64,000 nucleotides of DNA from DTU036 sp964346475. GTDB taxonomy: Bacteria; Bacillota; Clostridia; Peptostreptococcales; Acidaminobacteraceae. The notes beneath the pieces were generated by a model. That model was not told the origin of the DNA and did not search any database. It saw only the letters and a list, made by a program, of their open reading frames with translations. Both the position numbers and the translations under genes were made by a program. Shown here in pieces: positions 43,418-52,940 of this stretch (position 1 is its first letter; the number at the start of each line of letters is the position of its first letter). Where the stretch lies: NCBI GenBank assembly GCA_964346475.1, contig CAYFUM010000001.1:1-64000 (forward strand). The letters run 5' to 3'.

Positions 43418-44713
43418 GTGGATTTAAAAAAACTTACCTTAGTTGAACTAAAAGCCAAGGCCAAGGAGCTAGGCCTTACGGGCTTTAGCGCCATGAGAAA
43501 GGCAGAACTTATCGAGCTTATAGAAAGGGAACTAAGAAAAAAGCCCCCCGCTCCTCTTGCCAGGAGCCAGGAGAAAAAACCAAGGGAGAGAGCTGAGACC
43601 ATCAAGGTCAAGGGCTATCTTGAAATAATAGAAAATAAGGACTTTGGCTTCCTTCGCTTTGATAACTTTTCACCCAGCGAAGAGGACGTCTATGTATCTC
43701 CTGTTTTTATTCGCAGATTTAACCTTAGAACTGGCGATAAGATCACAGGCCAGGTAAAAAAGAATTCAGATAGTGATAGATACAGGGCCCTGGTCTATGT
43801 GGAAAAGGTCAATGGTTTGGCCTCTGAAGTGGCTATTAATAGAAAGAACTTCGATAGACTTACCCCTGTCCACCCCAGGGATAGGCTGGTGCTTAGCTAT
43901 AACCAGATTGAACTCTCCACTAGGATGATAGACCTTATTGCCCCGGTGGGCCGGGGCCAGAGGGGACTGATTGTGGCTCCTCCCAAGGCGGGTAAGACTA
44001 TACTTTTGCAGAATGTAGCCAAGAGCATAGAAAAGAACTATCCCGATGTGGAGGTTATTGTCCTGCTCATTGATGAGAGACCTGAAGAGGTCACTGAGAT
44101 GAAAAGAAGTATCAGGAGTGATGTCATCTACTCCACCTTTGATGAACCACCATCAAACCATATCCGGGTAGCCCAGCTTGTCCAGGACAGGGCCATGGCC
44201 CTAGCGGAGATGGGCAAGGATGTGGTGGTACTTCTAGACTCTATAACAAGACTTGCCAGGGCCTATAACCTGGAAACCACACCCAGTGGCAGGACCCTCA
44301 GTGGGGGCTTGGATCCAGCTGCCCTTCACCTACCAAAAAAATTCTTTGGACGAGCAAGAAAACTGGAGGAGGGAGGCTCCATAACCATACTGGCAACAGC
44401 CCTTATAGAGACAGGTTCCAGGATGGATGATGTTATTTATGAGGAGTTTAAGGGTACAGGGAATATGGAGCTGGTACTGACTAGAAACCTAGCTGAAAAG
44501 AGGATTTTCCCAGCCCTTGATATAGGCAGGAGCGGTACAAGAAGAGAGGAGCTCCTCCTCAGCCAGCCAGAACAGGAGTTTGTCTGGGCTCTGAGGCGGG
44601 GTCTTGATAGAAGGGACCAGGCCAGCCTACTGGAGGAAATCATAGGTATGATGCTACCAGCCAGGGACAATGATGAATTTATTAGAAGGTGGAAGCAGCT
44701 AAATTTTAAATAA
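43418..44713 (+). CDS. rho: Transcription termination factor Rho
   Basis: Rho is the hexameric RNA helicase that ends transcription. The 431-residue protein has an N-terminal helical domain ([20 protein letters not shown]), the RNA-binding OSB fold with [20 protein letters not shown], the P-loop [12 protein letters not shown] near residues 188-199, Walker [21 protein letters not shown], and the Q/R-loop region [21 protein letters not shown] start at GTG 43418 since GGAGG lies 5 nt upstream. An ATG at 43400 would begin ahead of that site without its own. The next gene ATG at 44713 would overlap the stop. Confidence 0.94.
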   Translation: MDLKKLTLVELKAKAKELGLTGFSAMRKAELIELIERELRKKPPAPLARSQEKKPRERAETIKVKGYLEIIENKDFGFLRFDNFSPSEEDVYVSPVFIRRFNLRTGDKITGQVKKNSDSDRYRALVYVEKVNGLASEVAINRKNFDRLTPVHPRDRLVLSYNQIELSTRMIDLIAPVGRGQRGLIVAPPKAGKTILLQNVAKSIEKNYPDVEVIVLLIDERPEEVTEMKRSIRSDVIYSTFDEPPSNHIRVAQLVQDRAMALAEMGKDVVVLLDSITRLARAYNLETTPSGRTLSGGLDPAALHLPKKFFGRARKLEEGGSITILATALIETGSRMDDVIYEEFKGTGNMELVLTRNLAEKRIFPALDIGRSGTRREELLLSQPEQEFVWALRRGLDRRDQASLLEEIIGMMLPARDNDEFIRRWKQLNFK

Positions 44714-44739
44714 TGTCCTCCGGGACCTTTGGTGAAATT

Positions 44740-46797
44740 ATGAAGAGAGTGGCACATTTTATAGTTGGGCACAGGGGTCTTATTATCCTTGTATTTATCG
44801 CTCTAAGTCTACTGGGCCTCCTGGTCCAGTTTTTGGTGCCCATAAACTACAATCTAGCAGACTATATCCCTGATAGTGCTCCCTCCACCCAGGCTATTAG
44901 GCTCATGGAGGAGGAGTTTGACCAGGCTATTCCCAACCTCAGGGTCTATGTACCTGATCTTACGCTAGCAGAGGCCAGGGCCTTTAAAGATAAGCTCCTT
45001 GAAGTTCCCCATGTAAAGGGGGTCCTCTGGCTTGATGACTTCTATGACTTAAAACAGCCCATAGAGATGGGAGACCAGGAACTAATCCAGGCCTACTACA
45101 AGGATGGGGGAGCTCTCTACATGGTGGTGACAGGCCTTGAAGACACCATGCTAACCCTAAGGACCATGCAGGAGGTGATAGGGGAGGAGGGGGCTATAGA
45201 AGGCCAGGTGGTGGACCTTGCCAAGGCCCAGTCCTCGGTGGATAGCGAGATGCTAACTATCCTTCTTATCATGGCTCCCCTGGGTATTCTTATCCTAAAT
45301 CTAGCTACCAATAGCTGGATTGAGCCTATTTTGCTTTTTATAACAATTGGAGCCGGCGTACTTATGAATATGGGGACCAATATTATTTTTGATAGTGTCT
45401 CCTTTATAACCGCTGCCGTTTCGGCAGTTCTCCAACTGGCTGTTAGCATGGACTATGCAGTCTTCCTACTCCATAGGTTTGGAAGCTACCGCCAGGAGGG
45501 CTATGACCTGGAAAAGGCCATGGAGATGGCCATTGTAAAGTCCTCCACGGCAATTTTGGCGTCAGCCTCCACCACTGTCCTGGGTTTTTTAGCCCTGGTT
45601 TTTATGCGCTTCAAAATAGGTCCTGATCTAGGTCTGGTCCTGGCCAAGGGCGTAATATTTAGCTTTTTCTCTGTTCTTTTCTTCCTTCCCGTCCTGGTTC
45701 TTTACCTTGACAAGTGGATAGTTAAGACAACCCACAGGCCCTTTCTTCCCTCCTTTAGACTGGTGGGGCGTTTTATTAAAAAAATCCGCTATCTGGTTCT
45801 GGTGCTAATTCTTATAGCTCCCCTAGTCTTTATTGCCCAGCAGAATAATGCCTTTATCTATGGCAATGCTGACTATGACAGGGGCTCCAGGGAGGAGCGG
45901 GACAAGTTAATTATAAAGGAAAAATTTGGAGATGAAGTCTCCCTGGCCATCATGGTGCCTAGGGGGTTTTGGGGTAGGGAGCAGGCCCTGGAGGAGGAGC
46001 TCCTCCAAGTACCAGGCGTGCTGGGCCTTATGAGCTACAACCAGAATGTTGGGGCCCTTATGCCACCAGAGCTAATTAATGAAGAGGATCTGGGGCAGCT
46101 TCTAAGTGAAAACTACAGCAGGCTGATCCTGACAGTTAGGGGCCCCAAGGAGGGCCCGGGACCCTTTGAGAGCGTTGAGGCCATAAGAGAGCTTGTCTAC
46201 AAGTACTATCCCCAGGGCCATGTTCTGGGAGAGTCGGTGGTTAACTACGATATGAAGACCACTGTGGAGAAGGACAATGCCATTGTCAATGGCCTGGCAA
46301 TTATCTCTGTAGGCCTGGTGCTTCTTATTAGCTTTAAGAGCCTGTCCATCCCCCTACTTTTACTTCTAACCATAGAAACCAGCATCTGGATTAACCTGTC
46401 GGTGCCCTATTTTACTGGCACCAGCCTGACCTATATCGGCTATCTGGTCATATCCACCCTCCAGCTAGGGGCCACCGTGGACTATGGTATCCTCTACACC
46501 CAGCACTACCTAGATAATAGGCTGGTTATGACCAAGGAGGAGGCTATCTATGTCAGCTTTATTGAAACCATAGGTGGACTTTTGCCTCCAGCCCTGATTC
46601 TTATTTCGGCAGGCTATCTACTCTACTTTGTATCCAGCCTCTCCATAGTAAGTGAATTGGGTCTAGTACTGGGTAGGGGAGCCCTGACTAGCTTCCTCCT
46701 GGTTATCAGCTTTCTTCCAGGACTATTAAACCTCTTTGACTACCCTGTTGAAAAGACAACCCTCAGGGTAAAGTTTTTTAAAAAGACAAAAGCATAA
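44740..46797 (+). CDS. MMPL/RND-family membrane transporter
   Basis: This is a 685-residue protein with two repeats of one span, an extracellular domain and five spans. It starts MKRVAHFIVGHRGLIILVFI, the usual MMPL opening. The TM4 element LQLAVSMDYAVFLLHRF carries the family Asp-Tyr pair for proton coupling, repeated in the second half as LQLGATVDYGILYTQHY. MMPL proteins export lipids or other hydrophobic molecules. I prefer ATG 44740, with GGTGA upstream, over ATG 44713, which overlaps the rho stop by 1 nt. It is 53 nt ahead of the heptad-repeat gene. Confidence 0.88.
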   Translation: MKRVAHFIVGHRGLIILVFIALSLLGLLVQFLVPINYNLADYIPDSAPSTQAIRLMEEEFDQAIPNLRVYVPDLTLAEARAFKDKLLEVPHVKGVLWLDDFYDLKQPIEMGDQELIQAYYKDGGALYMVVTGLEDTMLTLRTMQEVIGEEGAIEGQVVDLAKAQSSVDSEMLTILLIMAPLGILILNLATNSWIEPILLFITIGAGVLMNMGTNIIFDSVSFITAAVSAVLQLAVSMDYAVFLLHRFGSYRQEGYDLEKAMEMAIVKSSTAILASASTTVLGFLALVFMRFKIGPDLGLVLAKGVIFSFFSVLFFLPVLVLYLDKWIVKTTHRPFLPSFRLVGRFIKKIRYLVLVLILIAPLVFIAQQNNAFIYGNADYDRGSREERDKLIIKEKFGDEVSLAIMVPRGFWGREQALEEELLQVPGVLGLMSYNQNVGALMPPELINEEDLGQLLSENYSRLILTVRGPKEGPGPFESVEAIRELVYKYYPQGHVLGESVVNYDMKTTVEKDNAIVNGLAIISVGLVLLISFKSLSIPLLLLLTIETSIWINLSVPYFTGTSLTYIGYLVISTLQLGATVDYGILYTQHYLDNRLVMTKEEAIYVSFIETIGGLLPPALILISAGYLLYFVSSLSIVSELGLVLGRGALTSFLLVISFLPGLLNLFDYPVEKTTLRVKFFKKTKA

Positions 46798-46850
46798 GAA
46801 TTTATACCAGTAGATTATGGGTATCATATAGAGAGTAAAGAGGAGGTTGG

Positions 46851-49294
46851 ATGAAAAATATATATAAAAGGCTGATTGCACTATTTCTAGTTCTACTACT
46901 TATTGTGCCCTCTTCCTTTGGGCTTGACAAAAAAGAGCTGGGAAAAGAGGAGGTCATCTATGCCAAGTTAGGCCTTAGTGGCCAGGCTGAGCTACTTATA
47001 GCTGTCAATGGCTTTCCCAAGGGTTATAAGGGGAAGGACTTCGGAAACTACAGCGATGTCTCCAACCTATCGACCACAGAAGAGCTTGACCACGATGGAA
47101 TAAAAGTAAACATAGATGCCAAGGAAAATTTTTACTACCAGGGAAAACTTGATGGAGGACAGCTTCCCTGGCTAATTGCTATGGACTGGTTCCTAGATGG
47201 AAAAAAGGTCAGTGAGGAGGAGCTCCTGGGTAGCTCCGGCCACCTGGAACTAGACTTTAGGATAGAAAAAAATCCCAAGGCTAACCCCGACTACTTTGAC
47301 TACTACGTCCTTCAAGCGGGCTTCCACTTTGATGTGGACCAGATAAGTAACCTGCTGGCTCCCGATGGGACCCAGGCTGCTGCTGGTTCAGTCAAGATGG
47401 TTAATTTTATGAGCCTACCTGGCAGGGGGGGCAGCTTTAAACTAGAAGCGGATGTAAAGGACTATGAGCCTGGAATGATCCAGATAGCAGCTCTACCTCT
47501 AAATGTGGGCTTTGATATGTCAGAACTTTCAGATTACACAGGGGACCTTAAGACCCTGGAACTGGCTCTTTCCCAGCTCAATAGTGGGACCTGGGACTTT
47601 CTTGATGGACTCTACCAGATAAAGGAGGGCTCCAGAGCCTATAGGGATGGTGGATATGAGCTTCTTGACGGCTCTTCAGATCTTAGCTCGGGCCTCTTTG
47701 AGATAAGCCGGGGCTCTAAGGAGTTCAGTCAGGGACTAGGTGATTTTAGTGATGGAANNNNNNNNNNNNNNNNNNNNNNNNNNNNNNNNNNNNNNNNNNN
47801 NNNNNNNNNNNNNNNNNNNNNNNNNNNNNNNNNNNNNNNNNNNNNNNNNNNNNNNNNATAAGCCGGGGCTCTAAGGAGTTCAGTCAGGGACTAGGTGATT
47901 TTAGTGATGGAATGGAAGAGTTTAAAGAGGGTATCCTAGAGCTGGTCTTGGGTCTTGATGATATGGCAGGAGGCCTTGGCCAGCTAGATCAGGGTGGAAG
48001 AGAGCTAAGTAAAGGGGTAGAGGAGCTTTCAAAGGGCCTTAGGCAGCTTGTTGTAGCTGGCAAGGGAGGCCTAGGGGAGGATACTAGTGAAGAAGAGGAG
48101 AACCTAGTCTTCGCCTCCTCCCAGTTCCTAGAGTTTTTCAGGCTCTTTTCCAGCCTGGAGGGGATCGAAGTTAGCGAAGAAGATATAGACACTATTAAGG
48201 AGGCCCTGGCTTTTATTAGTGAAAAACTAATACCCGCTATAAATAGCATAGATAGGGAGAGCCTGGAGGAGGTTTCCAGTCTTATCGAGGCCAGTCTACC
48301 CCATGTGAGAATTAGCGTAGAAAACCTGAAGGCTATTAGAGAAAGCCTACTAGCTCCAGGGGACTATGAAGCAGGTGATGAAGATGATCTTGAACTCACT
48401 AGCAGGGTGTCGGAATACTATAAGAGTCAAATGTCAGAGCGGGCAGGAGAACTAAGTGGAGAAATTCAGAGGCTTGAGGCCATAGAGTCAAATCTCTATA
48501 TTCAAAACCAGCTACTAGACCTCTTTATCCAGGCCCTGCCGGTCTTTGAAGATGATTTTGTGGAATTTCAGAGGCTCCTAGGAGAACTTCAAAAAATCCT
48601 GGAGGAGCTGGAGTTTAGCGCAGACCAGGTCCAGGAACTCCTGGACAGCCTGGCCATGCTAAGCCAGGGCTATGAGGCCTTCCATGGAGGCCTGGTCCTC
48701 TATGTCGATGCCATAGAGGAGGTCTATCTGGGGGTCTCCACGGGAGAGAGGAGCCTGGCCTATGGCCTAGGGGCTTTAAGCGATGGCCTTAGCCAGCTCT
48801 ACCAGGGCATGGAGGAGTTTTCCTCTGCCAAGGATGAGCTCCTGGGAGGAGTGGGAGAGCTCAGTGGAGGAGCCCGCCTCTTCTATGAGAATTACCTCAG
48901 CCTCCACCGGGGACTAGCCAGCCTTGCTGGGGGTCTTGGAGAATTTGACTCAGGTCTTTCCCAGTATATCCACGGTTTTTGGCCCCTTCACCAGGGTCTA
49001 GAAGACCTCTATAGTGGTGGCCTGGAGCTGGGCCGAGGGACCTCGGCCATGGCTGATGAGACCCGGGACATGGACCTTAAAATGATAGAGGAGATAAAAA
49101 AGGAGATAGATAATTTCATAGGCCAGGATGTGGACTTTAAGTCCTTTGTGGATTCTAGGAATAAGAAGGTCTCCAGCGTCCAGTTTATTATGCTCTACGA
49201 AGGTAGGAGTCTGCCCCAGGAGGAAACAGACCAGGACCAGGAAGAAGAAAAGAGCTTCTGGGATAGGTTTGTAGACCTATTCAAAAAAGATTAA
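46851..49294 (+). CDS. Secreted Leu-x-x-Gly heptad-repeat protein (assembly gap inside)
   Basis: One gene is split by a 100-N run. The signal peptide is MKNIYKRLIALFLVLLLIVPSSFG. A 200-residue beta-rich domain follows, then a series of seven-residue units ending in Gly (YQIKEGSRAYRDGGYELLDG, SDLSSGLFEISRGSKEFSQG). After the gap more units appear (ELSKGVEELSKGLRQL), then a long helical stretch, and a second set (GALSDGLSQLYQGMEEFSSA) near the end. This is the x-x-x-Leu-x-x-Gly pattern of YhgE/Pip-type proteins, but the C-terminal membrane spans of YhgE are missing. An acidic tail (QDQEEEKSFWDRF) ends the protein. It probably acts outside the membrane with the adjacent MMPL protein. Confidence 0.8.
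47703..47912 (+). repeat. 55-bp exact duplication flanking an assembly gap
   Basis: Bases 47703-47757 and 47858-47912 are identical over 55 bp, one copy on each side of the N run. They encode the same EISRGSKEFSQG segment. Confidence 0.95.
47758..47857. other. Assembly gap (100 N) inside the heptad-repeat gene
   Basis: Exactly 100 N. Joining the two flanks through the 55-bp overlap restores a single frame reading SDGMEEFKEG, so the gap may contain no missing sequence at all. Confidence 0.95.
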
Positions 49295-49325
49295 TTTTTA
49301 TTACAAATTTAATCTATAGCACTAT

Positions 49326-49354
49326 TTGCACTTTTAAATTGCAAGTGGTATACT
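49326..49354 (+). promoter_or_regulatory. Promoter of rpmE
   Basis: TTGCAC (49326-49331), 17-nt spacer, TATACT (49349-49354). The ATG is at 49389 with GGGAGGTG upstream. Confidence 0.7.
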
Positions 49355-49388
49355 CTTATAGGTATATATTAAGTGGGAGGTGAATACG

Positions 49389-49592
49389 ATGAAAAAAGAT
49401 CTTCATCCTGAATATAAAGAAGTACAAGTCACTTGTGCCTGTGGTAATAGCTTTACTACAAGATCAACAAGAGATGAGATTCGGATTGAAATCTGCTCAG
49501 AGTGCCATCCTTTCTTCACAGGAACACAGAAGGTTCACGACCGAGGCGGACGAGCAGAAAAGTTCAAGAAGAAATATGGTATGGAAGATTAG
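49389..49592 (+). CDS. rpmE: Ribosomal protein bL31, zinc form
   Basis: This 67-residue large-subunit protein bridges the two ribosomal subunits. [20 protein letters not shown] begins the standard bL31 fold. Cysteines in TCACG and CSEC form the zinc site, so this is the C-plus form, usually repressed or replaced under zinc starvation. I chose ATG 49389 because GGGAGG lies 8 nt upstream; the in-frame GTG at 49380 overlaps that site. The stop codon lies in the following terminator. Confidence 0.94.
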   Translation: MKKDLHPEYKEVQVTCACGNSFTTRSTRDEIRIEICSECHPFFTGTQKVHDRGGRAEKFKKKYGMED

Positions 49593-49612
49593 AGAAAACT
49601 CTAATCTTTTTT
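49587..49612 (+). terminator. Terminator after rpmE
   Basis: GATTAGAG, loop AAAA, CTCTAATC, TTTTTT: a perfect 8-bp stem and U-tract. The rpmE TAG stop is in the left arm. Confidence 0.85.
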
Positions 49613-49655
49613 CTTTATAGCCTAGAATTAGGGTATAAGGTCCTAAGGAGGCGCT

Positions 49656-50234
49656 ATGGCAAAATTATACTTTAGGTATGGTGCTATGAATTCGGGTAAA
49701 TCTACAGCCCTGATTCAGGTAGCCTATAATTATGAAGAGCAGGGTATGAGGGTTCTTGTCCTCAAACCCCTTATAGATAGTAAGAAGGATGACCATATAT
49801 CCTCCAGGGTGGGCCTGGAGAGAAGGGCGGATTTTTTAGTGGATGCTGGGGATGATATCTTTAGTCTGGTGGAGTCCCTGGAAGCCCCTGCCTGTATCCT
49901 GGTAGATGAGGCCCAGTTTCTTGAAGTCCAGCAGGTGGACCAGCTCTTTAGGCTGGTGATTGAGCTTTCTATTCCGGTGATAGCCTATGGCCTGAGAACT
50001 GACTTCTCCATGAAGGGCTTTCCAGCCAGTGAAAGGCTCCTTCTTCTAGCCCACAGTATTGAGGAGCTCAAGACCATCTGCAGCTGCGGCAGGAAGGCCA
50101 TACTAAATGGCCGTCTGGTGGGAGGAAATTTTGTCTTTGAAGGCGAGCAGGTGGTTATTGATAATAAAGAAGATATAAGCTATAGGGCCCTTTGTGGCCA
50201 GTGTTATTTAGATGAGCGGAGGAAGTATGAATAG
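49656..50234 (+). CDS. tdk: Thymidine kinase
   Basis: This type II thymidine kinase salvages thymidine to dTMP. The 192-residue protein has the P-loop YGAMNSGKSTALIQ, Walker B-like CILVDEAQF, the lid segment around RADFLVDAGDD, the substrate loop YGLRTDFSMKGFP, and a zinc site from CSCG and CGQC. Length and order are normal. ATG 49656 follows AAGGAGG. The 3' end overlaps the DUF1385 gene by 8 nt. With the DHFR and dCMP deaminase of this window it serves dTMP supply. Confidence 0.94.
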   Translation: MAKLYFRYGAMNSGKSTALIQVAYNYEEQGMRVLVLKPLIDSKKDDHISSRVGLERRADFLVDAGDDIFSLVESLEAPACILVDEAQFLEVQQVDQLFRLVIELSIPVIAYGLRTDFSMKGFPASERLLLLAHSIEELKTICSCGRKAILNGRLVGGNFVFEGEQVVIDNKEDISYRALCGQCYLDERRKYE

Positions 50235-51111
50235 AGCCAGTGTAGGTGGACAAGCCCTGATTGAGGGAGTCATGATGAAGGGTGATAGAGCCACCAGTAT
50301 GGTGCTAAGAAAAGAAGACGGTGGCCTAGAGGAGATAATCCTAGAGGAAGCCAGCCCCGGCCAGGGGATTTGGAAACTGCCAATTCTTCGGGGGATTTTT
50401 TCCCTCTACAGTGCAATGAAAATAGGAGTCAAGGCCCTGGATATATCAGCCCAGGCCCTGGGGGAAGAGGAGAGCTCCTTTGATAGGTGGATGAAAAAAA
50501 CCTTTGGTAAAAAAGCTGAGACTTTAAGCTTTTTTCTCACCCTATTAACCAGCCTTGCTCTGGCCTTTATTCTTTTTGCAGCCCTGCCTACCTTTTTAAT
50601 AGGCTTTTTAAAAACAAGGCTGGCTAGCCCTGTGCTCCTCAGCCTTTTAGAGGGCCTTATGAAGATGGCCCTGCTAGCAGTCTATATTTTTCTTATAGGT
50701 AGGCAGAGGGATATCCACCGGGTCTTCCAGTACCACGGCGCCGAGCACAAGGCAGTCTTCACCTATGAGGCAGGCCTGGATTTAACCGTGGAAAATGCCA
50801 GAGGCTTTACCAGGTTTCATCCCAGGTGTGGCACCAGCTATATAGTCTTTGTCTTTGTTATTTCTGTGGTCTTTTTCTCCTTTGTGGGCTGGACCTCGGT
50901 GACTAGCAGGATTATCCTAAAACTTCTCTTCCTACCCCTTCTGGCAGGAATAAGCTTTGAGGCCCTGAAGTTTACAGCCAAGGAGTCAAGGCTTGTGGTC
51001 TTTCTAAGAAAACCTGGACTCTGGCTTCAAAGACTTACAACAGCTGAGCCCGATGATGACCAGCTGGAGGTAGCCCTAAGGGCCCTGGAGCTAGCAGTAA
51101 ATGAAAGCTAG
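50227..51111 (+). CDS. DUF1385 membrane protein
   Basis: This 294-residue protein (MNRASVGGQALIEGVMMKGD) is a textbook DUF1385 member: GGQALIEGVMMKG at the start, two to three central spans, the YHGAEHKAVFTYEAG motif with its paired His, and HPRCGTSYIVFVFVIS. The family is usual next to rpmE and prmC in Firmicutes. Its biochemical role is not established to my knowledge. The start is ATG 50227 since GGAGG precedes it; the longer frame from 50212 contains that site. It overlaps prmC by 11 nt. Confidence 0.9.
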   Translation: MNRASVGGQALIEGVMMKGDRATSMVLRKEDGGLEEIILEEASPGQGIWKLPILRGIFSLYSAMKIGVKALDISAQALGEEESSFDRWMKKTFGKKAETLSFFLTLLTSLALAFILFAALPTFLIGFLKTRLASPVLLSLLEGLMKMALLAVYIFLIGRQRDIHRVFQYHGAEHKAVFTYEAGLDLTVENARGFTRFHPRCGTSYIVFVFVISVVFFSFVGWTSVTSRIILKLLFLPLLAGISFEALKFTAKESRLVVFLRKPGLWLQRLTTAEPDDDQLEVALRALELAVNES

Positions 51112-51874
51112 AGATATTTATAAGTCCCTAGCTTTTCTTGGAAAAAGCCAGCAAAACTGGGCCTTCTTCCATCTGGTGGGCAGGGCCTATGGTGATGTCT
51201 TTTTAGATAATCCAGAGCTTGATGTGGAGGAGAGGCTGGAGGAAATAGAGGAGGCCTATAGGGGGGGACAGCCCCTGGCCTATATCCTGGGAGAGAGCTA
51301 CTTCTATGGTAGAAGGTTTAATATTGACAAGAGAGTCTTAATACCCAGGCCAGAAACCGAGGGTCTGGTGGAAAGAGCCCTGGAGCTTTCCTGGGAGAGA
51401 GCTCTAGACCTATGTACAGGCAGTGGAGTTATAGCAATTAGTCTGGCCCTGGAAAGGGGGCTCAGGATCCAGGCCCTAGATATAAGTGGGCCAGCCCTGG
51501 AACTAGCTAGATTAAATGCCCAGGAGCTGTCTGCCCCGGTTGATTTTTTTAAGTCTGATCTCTTTGAAGGAGTCTCAGGCGACTTTGACCTAATTATCTC
51601 CAACCCTCCCTATATTAGGAGTTCTTCTCTAGGGGAGCTGGAGGTTTCTAAGAGGGAGCCCCTTCTAGCCCTGGATGGGGGAGAGGAGGGCCTGGATATA
51701 ATTATTAGAATTATAGAGGGTGCCAGGATACATCTAAAGAAGGGGGGCCACCTTCTTTTAGAGATAGGCGACGACCAGGGCCAGGATATACTTAACTTGA
51801 CCCAGGATTTTTATGGTAGAATTGAAGAGGATTTAGCGGGCAAGCCCCGATATTATATTGGAAGGAAAGTATAA
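51101..51874 (+). CDS. prmC: Release factor glutamine methyltransferase
   Basis: PrmC methylates the Gln of the GGQ motif in release factors, here encoded by the next gene. The 257-residue protein has an N-terminal helical domain with [37 protein letters not shown], the SAM-binding [16 protein letters not shown], and the catalytic ISNPPYI. The pairing with prfA is a conserved functional coupling. ATG 51101 lies within the end of the DUF1385 gene. The stop is 1 nt before the prfA ATG. Confidence 0.94.
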   Translation: MKARDIYKSLAFLGKSQQNWAFFHLVGRAYGDVFLDNPELDVEERLEEIEEAYRGGQPLAYILGESYFYGRRFNIDKRVLIPRPETEGLVERALELSWERALDLCTGSGVIAISLALERGLRIQALDISGPALELARLNAQELSAPVDFFKSDLFEGVSGDFDLIISNPPYIRSSSLGELEVSKREPLLALDGGEEGLDIIIRIIEGARIHLKKGGHLLLEIGDDQGQDILNLTQDFYGRIEEDLAGKPRYYIGRKV

Positions 51875-51875
51875 G

Positions 51876-52940
51876 ATGCTGAGAGATAAGCTAGACAAAT
51901 TAGTGGAAAAGTACAATGAGCTCTCAAACCTAATCAGTGATCCAAAGATTATTGATGACACCAAGACCTGGCAGAAGTATGTAAAAGAGCACAGTGAACT
52001 TATGCCAATTGTAGAAAAATATACCTCTATCTCTGATTTAGAAGAAGAGCTAGAGGGGGCTAGAGAGCTTTTAGAGGCCAGTGATGGAGAGATGCAGGAA
52101 CTGGCAAAAATGGAGGTTGAGGAGCTAGAAGGCCAGCTGAGCCAGCTGGAGGAGGAGATAAAAATCCTCCTTATCCCCAAGGACCCCAATGATGAAAAGG
52201 ACGTTATTGTCGAGATCAGGGCAGGGGCCGGTGGGGATGAAGCAGGGCTCTTTGCAGGGGAACTCATGCGCATGTATATTCGCTACGCCGAGAACCACCG
52301 CTGGAAGGCCGAGGTTATTGATATCTCCGAGACCTCGGTGGGGGGCATCAAGGAAGCCTCCCTGCAGATAAGGGGCAAGGGGGCCTATTCCAAGCTCAAG
52401 TTTGAATCGGGTACCCATAGGGTGCAGAGGGTTCCAGAAACCGAGTCCGGTGGAAGGATCCACACCTCTACAGCCACGGTGGCTGTCCTACCCGAAGCCG
52501 ATGAGGTGGACGTAGAGATAAACAACCATGAGATAAGGGTCGATGTCTATAGGTCTTCAGGCCATGGAGGCCAGTCGGTAAATACCACCGACTCTGCTGT
52601 CAGGATTACCCACCTGCCCACAGGCATGGTAGTGACCTGCCAGGATGGCAAGAGCCAGCAGATGAATAAGGAGCAGGCCATGAGGGTCCTCAGAGCCAGG
52701 CTCTACGACAAAATGCGCTCAGAGCAAGAGGCTGCCATTGCAAAGGAGCGAAAGATGCAGATTGGGACAGGGGACAGGTCTGCCAAGATCAGGACCTATA
52801 ACTTCCCCCAGAGTCGAATAACCGATCATAGAATTAACATGACAGTTTACCAACTGGAGAGTTTTATGATGGGGGATATCGATGAGATGATCGAGGCCCT
52901 GGCTACCAATTATCAGGCCCAGCAGCTCCAGGAGAACTAG
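51876..52940 (+). CDS. prfA: Peptide chain release factor 1
   Basis: RF1 ends translation at UAA and UAG. The 354-residue protein has the N-terminal coiled-coil domain, the codon-recognition segment [18 protein letters not shown] (PxT tripeptide as PET), and the catalytic GGQ in [18 protein letters not shown] start at ATG 51876 ([16 protein letters not shown]), with GGAAGGAAAG upstream, rather than a TTG at 51858 inside prmC. Length is normal. Confidence 0.95.
   Translation: MLRDKLDKLVEKYNELSNLISDPKIIDDTKTWQKYVKEHSELMPIVEKYTSISDLEEELEGARELLEASDGEMQELAKMEVEELEGQLSQLEEEIKILLIPKDPNDEKDVIVEIRAGAGGDEAGLFAGELMRMYIRYAENHRWKAEVIDISETSVGGIKEASLQIRGKGAYSKLKFESGTHRVQRVPETESGGRIHTSTATVAVLPEADEVDVEINNHEIRVDVYRSSGHGGQSVNTTDSAVRITHLPTGMVVTCQDGKSQQMNKEQAMRVLRARLYDKMRSEQEAAIAKERKMQIGTGDRSAKIRTYNFPQSRITDHRINMTVYQLESFMMGDIDEMIEALATNYQAQQLQEN

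Noticed and set aside
44713..44739. ATG 44713 as start of the MMPL gene
   Set aside because: It would add nine polar residues before the usual MMPL opening MKRVAHFIV, and its ribosome site is no better than that of ATG 44740. It remains possible through coupling to rho.
47703..47912. Genuine biological tandem duplication of 55 bp in the heptad gene
   Set aside because: Possible, but exact identity, the length of 55, and abutment on an N run fit a contig overlap better. 55 is also not a multiple of 21 (a heptad) or of 3.
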